From the NCBI GenBank assembly GCA_032718475.1, contig JAUCBJ010007395.1, forward strand, positions 1 to 28,651: a stretch of 28,651 nt of DNA. Reading direction: 5' to 3'. The stretch's first letter is position 1; each line of letters opens with the position of its first letter. The notes under the pieces are model-generated. The model was not told where the DNA came from. It ran no database searches and saw only the letters and a list, made by a program, of their open reading frames with translations. This document shows, in pieces, positions 1 to 8,691 of the stretch. Position numbers and translations under genes: made by a program. The stretch is from Nemertoderma westbladi. Its lineage: Eukaryota > Xenacoelomorpha > Nemertodermatida > Nemertodermatidae.

Positions 1-1394
1 AGGCATGCAGTTCCGTCAGTCCGTTTGGTATGTAGTCCGTTAAAGGATATATGCCCTTTATAATTAAACCTACTAGTGTACGACTAAAAAGCAGTACAGC
101 ACAAAATATTTCTAAGCCGTTCTTTCTTTGGCTCAAGACTGAATGAATAAAACACTGCACATAGGCATTGCGTCATTTCTAGGAAATTCTCTGTACAAGG
201 AGCCACAAAAACGCTCTCATTGGCTGACTGAGCTGAGAGACGCCGTAGAACAAAGGAAATCAACACGTATGAATGTCAGCTGTTAACCGTAGTCATAGTA
301 ACTACTGTTCAAGAGTAGCTATCACTCCTTTGCGTCACGAATTGCCATAGAATCATAAAAATATACCTTTCACAATACACATACGGAGGAAATAAGTCTT
401 AGATCCTCTAAAAACACCGATACAGTAATAATACGGTCTCTTACACTTATTAAATCAACTACAGAGTATTTTAATGTAAAAGATAATAAAAATAACGGGG
501 CAATTCAGCAAAGGCTTTTACAAGTACTATCCTCATGAGATGTTAAAATAAAAATTGAATGCTTTTCGAACGTCTTTCAAATCTTTAAATGGTTGTATTA
601 CTGTTGTTTTATTTTTAGCGATGAAAAATTTCAATCATTTTGGATAAAGTTATTGTTGAACTACTGTATTGCTGAACTTTAAACCCAATAATGTCAGAAT
701 GTATTATTTCATGAAAATGTATATTTATCAAACAATTCATAATGAAATCAGTTGCAATATGGAACAGAGATTCAAAATATGGTTCAAAATATTAGGCTGT
801 GGAAACATCTCAATGAAAGAGGGGTGAAGTTGTATTTGGGGGTCGCTACCTCCTATAATACAGTAATGGTAATGCGGTATGCCTGGTGTAGTGCAATAAA
901 ATAAAATTAGTAATCTACTTTAGTCACCAATTGAGGAAAGGGAGCAGGTTACAGAGACGGCTTTTTCTAACCAAAACAATAAACGGTGATGTTACCAATG
1001 GAGGGAAAAGAGCAGGTTACAGAGACGTTGTTTCTTAAACAAAACAGTAATTGTTTATTGGACGAAGGTTGCTTGCGGGCGAAGGTTTCGGCTGGGCGAT
1101 AGTAGCCATTTTGGGGGCGAAAATTGCTCCGGGCGAAGATTGGACGCTTTGAATAATTAGACTTTCGGAACGCTGCTCTCGAAATCTGGGGTGAAATTCT
1201 GGAGCATTTGGCGCTAGGAAAATGCCCAGAAGGGTGGCATTCCTCGCTGGGGGCATTTCCGCCTGTGACACCTAACTAACTACCTAACTGTGGCCTAATG
1301 ACCCGTGGTAGAATGCTTGTTAATGTAGTTTAGTTTTGATACTTTAGTACTATGTGAAATTGTAACTACAGTCCAATCCCTTCTGTAACTTCTG
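1..1394. other. AT-rich noncoding flank; probable 3' UTR of the Ly6-like gene at its right end
   Basis: I see no credible coding region here; the open frames are short and have no recognisable motif. The right part (about 1030-1394) lies downstream of the stop codon of the minus-strand Ly6-like last exon and may be its 3' UTR. A minus-strand AATAAA (1054-1059) sits about 335 nt after that stop and is a candidate polyadenylation signal. Two copies of a dispersed repeat are listed separately. Confidence 0.4.
927..1051 (+). repeat. Two tandem copies of a ~60-bp dispersed repeat
   Basis: Two adjacent copies (about 927-984 and 993-1051) share GAGCAGGTTACAG (942-954 and 1010-1022), preceded by a GGAAA-rich stretch and followed by AACCAAAACAATAAAC or a close variant. 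A third copy lies 15 kb away at 16375-16436. The family is unknown to me. Confidence 0.6.
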
Positions 1395-1643
1395 TTACTG
1401 AATCCAAGCAACCACCAACAGAATTGTAATGAGGATTCCAGTGGCGGCCACTCCTGTAGCCCCGGCAACGTTGCAATCATCCGTGTCGCAGCATACGAAC
1501 CCTGGCAAGTACAAAGGACTAAAGTTACCGTCATTATTCTTAGCAGCATCAATGCAGGTTTGATCAGTGTCAGCGTATACATCATCAACTTGTGGATCAA
1601 CGAAGTTTGTCTCGTCGGCCAATTTTGCGGCTATTCCTTTAAT
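1395..1643 (-). CDS. Ly6/uPAR-like GPI-anchored protein, last exon (exon 4)
   Basis: Terminal exon of a minus-strand secreted, membrane-anchored three-finger (LU domain) protein. Seen directly: an acceptor (TTTAATTAATTTAG) just before 1643, then 82 codons in phase 0 and a TAA. The peptide contains FVCCDTDDCN, the CCxxxxCN signature that closes Ly6/uPAR domains. A small-residue stretch (NVAGATG) and a hydrophobic tail (ILITILLVVAWIQ) follow, ending at the stop. That arrangement is typical of a GPI-anchor signal, so the mature protein should sit on the outer plasma membrane. Such proteins often act as receptors, receptor modulators or adhesion factors; the ligand cannot be read from sequence. 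The exon joins exon 3 across a ~14-kb intron containing the satellite and the LTR element. The domain call is strong; the link to exons 1-3 is inferred from phase and order. Confidence 0.78.
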   Translation of the reverse strand: MKGIAAKLADETNFVDPQVDDVYADTDQTCIDAAKNNDGNFSPLYLPGFVCCDTDDCNVAGATGVAATGILITILLVVAWIQ

Positions 1644-1831
1644 CTAAATTAATTAAAAATTAAATAATTTTCCTGATTAAAGCTTTGTATTGGAAATACT
1701 GTAATCGTTTACAAATTATTTTGGTTGTTAAAAATAATATATTACAGTAGAATAATAAACTACAGTTTTAAACACAAAGTGAATAATGTTAATTTTAACA
1801 AAATTGAACAAAACTATTAAAATATTGGGGC

Positions 1832-3094
1832 AAGTATTGGTTGACCGAAGGATTGGTTGACCGAAGTATTGGTTGACCGAAGTATTGGTTGACCGAAGGA
1901 TTGGTTGACCGAAGGATTGGTTGACCGAAGGATTGGTTGACCGAAGTATTGGTTGACCGAAGTATTGGTTGACCGAAGTATTGGTTGACCGAAGTATTGG
2001 TTGACCGAAGTATTGGTTGACCGAAGTATTGGTTGACCGAAGTATTGGTTGACCGAAGGATTGGTTGACCGAAGGATTGGTTGACCGAAGTATTGGTTGA
2101 CCGAAGTATTGGTTGACCGAAGTATTGGTTGACCGAAGTATTGGTTGACCGAAGTATTGGTTGACCGAAGTATTGGTTGACCGAAGGATTGGTTGACCGA
2201 AGTATTGGTTGACCGAAGTATTGGTTGACCGAAGGATTGGTTGACCGAAGGATTGGTTGACCGAAGGATTGGTTGACCGAAGGATTGGTTGACCGAAGTA
2301 TTGCTTGACCGAAGTATTGGTTGACCGAAGTATTGGTTGACCGAAGTATTGGTTGACCGAAGTATTGGTTGACCGAAGTATTGGTTGAACGAAGTATTGG
2401 TTGACCGAAGGATTGGTTGACCGAAGGATTGGTTGACCGAAGGATTGGTTGACCGAAGTATTGGTTGACCGAAGGATTGGTTGACCGAAGGATTGGTTGA
2501 CCGAAGGATTGGTTGACCGAAGGATTGGTTGACCGAAGTATTGGTTGACCGAAGTATTGGTTGACCGAAGTATTGGTTGACCGAAGTATTGGTTGACCGA
2601 AGTATTGGTTGACCGAAGGATTGGTTGACCGAAGGATTGGTTGACCGAAGTATTGGTTGACCTAAGTATTGGTTGACCGAAGGATTGGTTGACCGAAGTA
2701 TTGGTTGACCGAAGTATTGGTTGACCGAAGTATTGGTTGACCGAAATATTGGTTGACCGAAATATTGGTTGACCGAAGGATTGGTTGACCGAAGGATTGG
2801 TTGACCGAAGGATTGGTTGACCGAAGTATTGGTTGACAGAAGTATTGGTTGAACGAAGTATTGGTTGACCGAAGTATTGGTTGACCGAAGTATTGGTTGA
2901 CAGAAGTATTGGTTGACCGAAATATTGGTTGACCGAAGGATTGGTTGACCGAAGGATTGGTTGACCGAAGTATTGGTTGACCGAAGTATTGGTTGACCGA
3001 AGTATTGGTTGACCGAAGTATTGGTTGACAGAAGTATTGGTTGACCGAAGTATTGGTTGACAGAAGTATTGGTTGACCGAAGTATTGGTTGACC
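1832..3094. repeat. 16-bp satellite array, left arm (~79 units)
   Basis: Head-to-tail array of GACCGAAGTATTGGTT. The main variant has GG for GT at the central dinucleotide (GACCGAAGGATTGGTT); rarer ones are GACAGAAG, GAACGAAG and GACCGAAA. The GG variants occur in short runs, as expected from local unequal exchange. The array continues in the same orientation at 12664 after the inserted LTR element. Because 16 is not a multiple of 3, all three minus-strand frames read the same 16-residue cycle without stops, which creates long meaningless open frames. Confidence 0.97.
3090..3094 (+). repeat. Target-site duplication (left copy), TGACC
   Basis: TGACC directly precedes the 5' LTR and is repeated at 12664-12668 directly after the 3' LTR. 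It is part of the satellite unit. Bel/Pao insertions usually make 4-6 bp duplications, so 5 bp fits. Confidence 0.8.
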
Positions 3095-3194
3095 TGTTGA
3101 TGACCTACTCATTGTTGTTATATCTTTTGTAACCCAACCATATGACTCTCCCCACATCATTCACCCTGTTATTATGCGTTGTCCTAACTATAGT

Positions 3195-3203
3195 TATATA
3201 AAG
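3195..3203 (+). promoter_or_regulatory. Candidate LTR TATA box
   Basis: TATATAAAG about 100 nt into the 5' LTR, with the same sequence in the 3' LTR. It is the best-placed TATA-like motif for an LTR promoter; a second TATAAAG lies at 3395-3401. No transcription start can be seen from sequence alone. Confidence 0.35.
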
Positions 3204-3298
3204 ATAGGCCCATACATTCTATGTGATCTTTTATAAGTGCGCTACATTATTATATGGATAAAGAGGATAGGTATGGTATACCTTAGTATAGTTATACA

Positions 3299-3499
3299 AT
3301 GCCCACAGTAATTATCAGCAGCTTTAGTAAACCTTCCCTATTGGCCAACCTGTCCACAATATCTAATATTACTCAACCAGTGTTTCTCCTTGTTTATAAA
3401 GTGTATATCTCTCTGATTGGCTCACATGCAATGTTTATTTATCTCATTTGTACTTTCCTGTGGGTTTATATTGCCTTACATATTTGCTATATGATATAG
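3299..3499 (+). other. 66-codon hydrophobic open frame inside the LTR (duplicated at 12041-12241)
   Basis: An ATG-started frame in the LTR encodes a hydrophobic peptide with segments such as FLLVYKVYISLIG and FIYLICTFLWVYIALHI. It is identical in both LTRs because the LTRs are nearly identical, so conservation cannot be inferred. AT-rich sequence often yields such frames. I do not recognise it and consider coding unlikely. Confidence 0.15.
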
Positions 3500-5429
3500 C
3501 GGTTGTTATAGCTAGTTATCTGACAGTGACACTGAAGCGTTAGGGAAGCACAGCCGGTTTCAGTATGTTTAGAGTTGGATCTTTCATTAATGTATTAACA
3601 TCATAACAATTAAGATTACTGATTAAACCACATAAATCTACTTATCAACATTATTGCAATTATCATTATTATTAACGTTACCGTATACATTAACATAGTG
3701 CATTAATTATATTCATCTTGTTATCTTAGTGTAATTTAGAAATGCTATTGGGATTATATTGACAATTATTATTATTATATTTCATTTATATTTATACATG
3801 TTCTTTTAGCTAAGGTTAGATGCTTACATACATATGACAAATGACACAACTCAAAGGTCCATCCTGTTTCGTTTATTGATTTAGTTTATAAACATATCAA
3901 CGACCGAGTTGTGCGTTGATATTTTTTAATACATTAAATAGTTCCAGCTGGTTTTATTCTGGGTACCTTAAATGTACTTACATGTAGGAATAACGTTATT
4001 GTAAACGGGTTGGAAAATTATCTGGATGTAAAGGTGCTTCCTTATTTGTGCTTCAGTTTAGTGTCACTGTCATTTGTTTGACAAAGTGTTGGTACCGACC
4101 GTTTTGGTCTTTGGTACAACGTCAAACGTGGTCAGGCTATCCATTGTTATTAATTATTACATTGTGGTAGGCTTTACTGATCAAGTTTATAGACTAACAA
4201 TTATTGTCTGTCTATATGTACTTACGGTATATGCATTTAGGCTTTCAGTTTGTATCTGCCTTACTGCCTATCTGTATCTGTATACCGTATGTTATTGTTG
4301 TAGGCTGGTTGTAGAAGTTAAACAATTAATCAGTCTGTTACAGGACACGGCGGCGTAGTGTATCTTAATAGTTTTAAGATACTTGCTTCCTTACGTTCTT
4401 GTTAAGTCAGTTGGGTTTATATTTTTGTATATCTGTGTTATGTACATTTAGTTACACGACATTTACTATAGTAACCCACTAACCACTCCACGGCATAGTG
4501 ATTGTTTCGCCAGTGCAATTGCAGCAATTAAAGTTTTATATACTGTATGATACATTTATAGCTGATGTTATCATAGGACGTCATGAACCCTATGCTTACT
4601 TTATTCAGCTGGTGAATGTCATACTGTATTTTTTGCTTCAATTTTGCACTGTTGCAGCAGTCATCTATCGTGTCGTACTATCACTCACAGCAACAACTTC
4701 ACACTGTATATCACGGGATGTTTACGTAAAGGTACCGGTAGTTTAATAATAAGTGCACTACTAAAGATAATTATATACAGTTGTGTTCTCAAATAAAGTC
4801 CATTCTTCAATCTGTTCAATTTGCTCAATTTCATCAATCTGGAAATGTCTTTCATGACGCCGCAGGTTTCTAGCCCACTGAGTGATTGACAGGCGGACAT
4901 GGTTGGCTCCCCAAAATATAGCTGTTGGTTTAAAAGAGATTATTGCAGGGGTCAGATAATTATGGGGCACTTGCAAGCAAATAAAGTACATGTAGTAAGC
5001 ATAATTATTGATAACTGTTACAAATTAAATGTTTCACTCACTATGATTACATTTGGTCTAGCTAATAAAGAGATTATTCCATAAATATAATGGCAACATA
5101 ATCGATAGACGCTTTAGTGCAAACTGCGCTGAGTGAAAATTATATTTAACCTTCCTAATGTAACCGCTCCCGCCCATGCCTAACTTTACTTCCTACACTC
5201 ACATCTGCACATCTCTCTATCTATACATGCGGGTATGCGGCCCACAGAAAAGACAAGTCTTTCTTTCCTACTGTACTTATCAATTTCCTCTTGCTGCATA
5301 GGCTATTGTCTAACTAAGCAAGGGGGTTATTATGATACTCGTTAACTCGTTACACAGTTTGTACAGTCTACAAGGCGATTTCTTGACATTCAATAGGTAG
5401 GCCTACGTAGAATACGATGTATTAACCAC

Positions 5430-5449
5430 CATGCCATGGCCATGGCATG
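5430..5449. repeat. Perfect 20-bp palindrome
   Basis: CATGCCATGGCCATGGCATG is fully self-complementary, with no spacer. It is followed by TCCGGA, itself a palindrome. Function unknown. Confidence 0.9.
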
Positions 5450-5480
5450 TCCGGACCACCTGCACGTGGCGGTCAAACAT

Positions 5481-5499
5481 GGGGGGGGGGGGGGGGGGG
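5481..5499 (+). repeat. Poly-G tract (19 G)
   Basis: Uninterrupted run of 19 G inside the leader of the LTR element. It could form a G-quadruplex; tract length may be an assembly estimate. Confidence 0.9.
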
Positions 5500-6920
5500 C
5501 ATTTACTACTCCCTGCAATCCAATTAGCCCTGTGGAGGTGCCTCAAGTCTATATAACGCATGTGGTGGAATATAGCGGTTAAACAAAGTAACAAAGGTTT
5601 GGACGACAAGAAATTTTGCAACAGAAAATTAAGAATTTGATTCTGCTTTTAAATTTGTTTATTTACATAAAGTGGAAAATATTTATCACTATGACTGTAG
5701 CTTGATTAAATTTATAAAGGGATTCCTGGCTTGACAGGGCAGCATATTAATTCAACTAGGCGGCAAAAGTGCGGCCCATTTCATTAGTGCCATTGTTACA
5801 CAAGGCCATGCCATGTTGAATTATGGAGTTGGAGAAATTGGACAATAACTTCTGCAGACGGCAGGTGTACTGAAACTGCAATTCAGAAAGTCACCACACA
5901 CCATCTGTTTTGTTACTGTGCCTGTCAATCACTCTCAAGCTCTGCAGGATTCCAATAGTAGCATGGCCTATAGATGTTTGAAGTAGCCGCCCTGCTCTTT
6001 GAGCGTAGTCTACCCGCCTAGCCGCCCTGCTCTTTATTCCCCTGCCCTACACAGCCCTATACTAACCCATGGCATCTCTACACAGAGGGATACTTCGGCT
6101 CTACATTTTCAATCTGTTAAATCTGATCAATCTAGACAGAAAGTCTGGATTGAAGAAGTTGAAAGTAGGTTCAATTTCATCAATCTAACTATTATTTTTA
6201 TATGGGACTAGATTGACCTAGATTGATGGAGATTGAAGAATGGATTTTAATTGTGAACAAGACTGTATATATCACCGGTACTGTGTTTACTAGACATACT
6301 TATTAGGCAGACAACACATAGTGCCTACTATATTTTATTATTAAATCTGCGGATATTCTTGTGTTGTTTAAAATGGTGTAGGCCTTTTATCATTATCTAT
6401 CATATCCATGTTCTTTCTGCACATCAAATATTATTGATATTGAATCGTTATATTATTTTGTTAGATTAACACATTTGTTTTGTTATATATATTGTGGAAT
6501 ATATGGCAGTATATAATATTAAACATCGGTTGCTGGTATTGTGAATGGCAATCAGCATTATTTAAAAATCTGCTTAAACATATATTATTGAAATACATTT
6601 GATAGTGTAGGCCTTTGTTTATTTGTAGGGTTTTCAAGTTGAGTAGGCTGCACCATCACTGTTTTCCCTGAATGCGGCCAGTACTTCTGTACAAATTGTA
6701 AGTTGCCTCGTAACGGTAACTCGTAAAATTATTAAAGACGATATCCTACGCAGTACTCACAAGTGGTTGGGTTCAGGTGTTCAGTTTATTTGGGTGGACG
6801 CATTTGAATATATTGAACATTTTGAACTTCGGTTTACCTCTCAAGTTTTTGTCAAATTGTCAATAAATTGGCAAATTAAATTTTCCCCAATATATCAAAT
6901 AAGTTAAATAAAATCAACAA

Positions 6921-6947
6921 ATGAGATATGGCTACTGGGGGAAATAA
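6921..6947 (+). other. Short upstream open frame overlapping the Gag start
   Basis: An ATG at 6921 opens an 8-codon frame ending in TAA at 6945-6947. It overlaps the Gag ATG at 6928 in a different frame. Scanning ribosomes would meet this ATG first, so it could lower or tune Gag initiation. Confidence 0.4.
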
Positions 6948-8691
6948 TCCCACAGTCAATGAGGATGTTAATGTTGATGACATTTTGGGTCAAAGTTATT
7001 CACGTGTTTCATCCCCATCGTCATCCGTTGGAACGGCAGTAACAGCTACAGTCATGTCTGAAACAGAGACCAAATCGCAGAATGACGCAATATTGTTACA
7101 GGAAACATTGCAATTGCGAGCATTTTTGCAGGAAACTCCAGTAGAACAAGCTGTACTGCAAGTAGAGGCACAACAACCTCCAGAAGAACAAGTGCCACGC
7201 AGATCTACGAGGCATCATCCAACACAAGTGGTGAATGAAAGTGATAATATCAATACATCCTCACTAACTAAGAGTCTGTCTGGATATCTTAGTAATGTTA
7301 CCCGGCTTGATCGTACAATAAGTGAAAATCAACATACAGATAAATCCATACCTCGTGATTTATTGACCAAGTTGGGAAATGCTTATTCCAAAGTAATTGA
7401 TAAAATAGGTGAGTTGAAGTTGGCGTATGAGCGCCAGGGTATGTCTATGCCAGTGAAATATACTGACATGTTAATGCAATTCATAGCCAAGGAGGCCAAT
7501 ATGTGTACCAGTGTAGATGACTTCTATGAGTCTGGACGATCTGTGCAGGCAAAAGAACTCACACGTGTTGGTATACATGCCGAAGCACCATGGCTGAATA
7601 ACCCCGATGTAACAACAACAAATGAGCAGGTCACTATTAGAAATAAAGAATCCGTGCCAAACTATATAAGTTTACCACACAATTCTAGAATTAACAGAAG
7701 TCGAGATATCGCCACAAGAACCGATACAAACAGTATACATCCTTCACACTCTGCTAGTGCAACATTTGCAACAAAGAAGCTGAGGAAGGATAAATCGCGA
7801 CTAACAAGCATTTTAAGTGGCACATCGGCTTCATTATCTAGACTACAAGTTGAAGCTTCGATGGAACTGGAACTCTCCAAACTTATGGACAAACAAGCTG
7901 AGGAACAGCTTGATTGGAAAACCAGTCAGGCAACAAAAGCCAAACTACAGGCAGATGCTGAGGCAAAGGAAGCGAAGTTACAAACTGAACTTGAATCCAT
8001 ACACAAAGCAAAAGAGGTGCAAAGGGCAAATGAATTAAAGGCAAATAATCTTATTGAGCAAGCAACCTTTGACAGACAACAGGCACGGTTTGATCTTCAG
8101 CGCAAACAATTGGTTGCTGATTTATTGCAAAAGGAGAATCAACGCAGGGAAGAATTGTCTGAAAGACATCAGAATGTGATTCCACCAGAGCACCCTCCTG
8201 AGCAACTTGGTCAAACAAAAAACTCAGACAAACCTTATTCACAGACAGTTACTTTTAAACAAGATGATCACATAAATAAACAGATAAAATCTAAAGTAAC
8301 AAAAGTGGTTAATAAAAATGATACACCCGTACTGATTGGTGCACAGGAAGAAATTTCTGGTCTCCGTGCTTCTGCGGACTCCTATGTACCCAGACACAGG
8401 ACAAATGAGTGCGATCAGGATAGGGGATATGAACCATACATGCCCATCGCAGAAAATAATTTTGACAACAACGGTAAACATGTAGATAATAACACACCTC
8501 ATACAGGTATTGGTAACGGATTTAAGGGAAAATATTGGCATGATGATATATCAGCCAATATTCACAAATCTTCTAGTCCCATTGATTTTGAGAAATCACA
8601 TTTACAATCTATGGGTGACAGTCTGCCCAACTATAATCGTGGTCAGTATAACCATATAAACAGCTTGCCAACACATTGTTACTACATATAA
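6928..8691 (+). CDS. Bel/Pao element Gag N-terminal ORF (587 aa)
   Basis: First large ORF of the LTR element; it most likely supplies the N-terminal, assembly part of Gag. Seen directly: ATG at 6928; a basic RRSTRHHPTQ patch near residue 91; a helical K/E-rich stretch around residues 115-190; and a long charged coiled coil at about residues 307-414, rich in K, E, Q and A, suited to multimerisation. The remainder is hydrophilic and low in complexity. No zinc knuckle or enzymatic domain is present; these are in the next ORF. It ends at TAA 8689-8691, overlapping the open part of ORF2, which is in the -1 frame. An 11-bp direct repeat (CATATAAACAG, 8653-8663 and, ending in T in place of the final G's neighbour, 8685-8695) with a 32-nt offset lies exactly at the frame change. 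Gag identity is inferred mainly from position. Confidence 0.75.
   Translation: MATGGNNPTVNEDVNVDDILGQSYSRVSSPSSSVGTAVTATVMSETETKSQNDAILLQETLQLRAFLQETPVEQAVLQVEAQQPPEEQVPRRSTRHHPTQVVNESDNINTSSLTKSLSGYLSNVTRLDRTISENQHTDKSIPRDLLTKLGNAYSKVIDKIGELKLAYERQGMSMPVKYTDMLMQFIAKEANMCTSVDDFYESGRSVQAKELTRVGIHAEAPWLNNPDVTTTNEQVTIRNKESVPNYISLPHNSRINRSRDIATRTDTNSIHPSHSASATFATKKLRKDKSRLTSILSGTSASLSRLQVEASMELELSKLMDKQAEEQLDWKTSQATKAKLQADAEAKEAKLQTELESIHKAKEVQRANELKANNLIEQATFDRQQARFDLQRKQLVADLLQKENQRREELSERHQNVIPPEHPPEQLGQTKNSDKPYSQTVTFKQDDHINKQIKSKVTKVVNKNDTPVLIGAQEEISGLRASADSYVPRHRTNECDQDRGYEPYMPIAENNFDNNGKHVDNNTPHTGIGNGFKGKYWHDDISANIHKSSSPIDFEKSHLQSMGDSLPNYNRGQYNHINSLPTHCYYI

Larger units (their letters stand above)
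3095..3921 (+). repeat. 5' long terminal repeat
   Basis: 827-bp direct repeat, near-identical to 11835-12663. It begins TGTTGATGACC and ends GTGCGTTGATA; the end could be one base further because the next base is T on both sides. The TG start is canonical, while the TA end departs from the usual CA. It contains an open frame of 66 codons (3299-3499) listed separately. Confidence 0.93.
4772..6271. mobile_element. Possible nested DNA element bounded by inverted repeats
   Basis: 4772-4813 and the reverse complement of 6230-6271 agree at 37 of 42 positions. A second, perfect 15-bp inverted pair lies inside (4880-4894 GAGTGATTGACAGGC and 5920-5934). Both arms are followed internally by CAATCT-rich sequence. 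This suggests a foldback or MITE-like element of about 1.5 kb within the leader. I see no transposase and no clear target duplication, so the exact ends are uncertain. Confidence 0.45.
3922..6927 (+). other. 3-kb leader of the LTR element
   Basis: Unusually long untranslated stretch between the 5' LTR and the Gag start. No convincing coding region is seen; the open frames (for example 4074-4358 and 4498-4746) are AT-rich and mostly lack an ATG at their start. No clear tRNA primer-binding site follows the LTR; the nearest TGG is at 3949. The middle part (4772-6271) is flanked by inverted repeats and may be a nested insertion. It also contains a poly-G tract and a perfect 20-bp palindrome. Confidence 0.6.

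Noticed and set aside
1295-1600. Minus-strand 101-codon frame overlapping the Ly6-like exon
   Set aside because: Shadow of exon 4 in another frame, without the CCxxxxCN signature or splice context.
1817-3160. 447-codon minus-strand open frame with 16-residue repeats
   Set aside because: It is the 16-bp satellite read in a stop-free frame, with chance extension into the LTR; no domain, and all frames give the same cycle.
4074-4746. Two plus-strand hydrophobic frames in the LTR-element leader
   Set aside because: The first has no ATG at its start; both have Val/Tyr/Ile-rich content expected of AT-rich noncoding DNA.
7662-8541. Minus-strand frames across Gag ORF1
   Set aside because: Shadows of the Gag frame; no features of their own.
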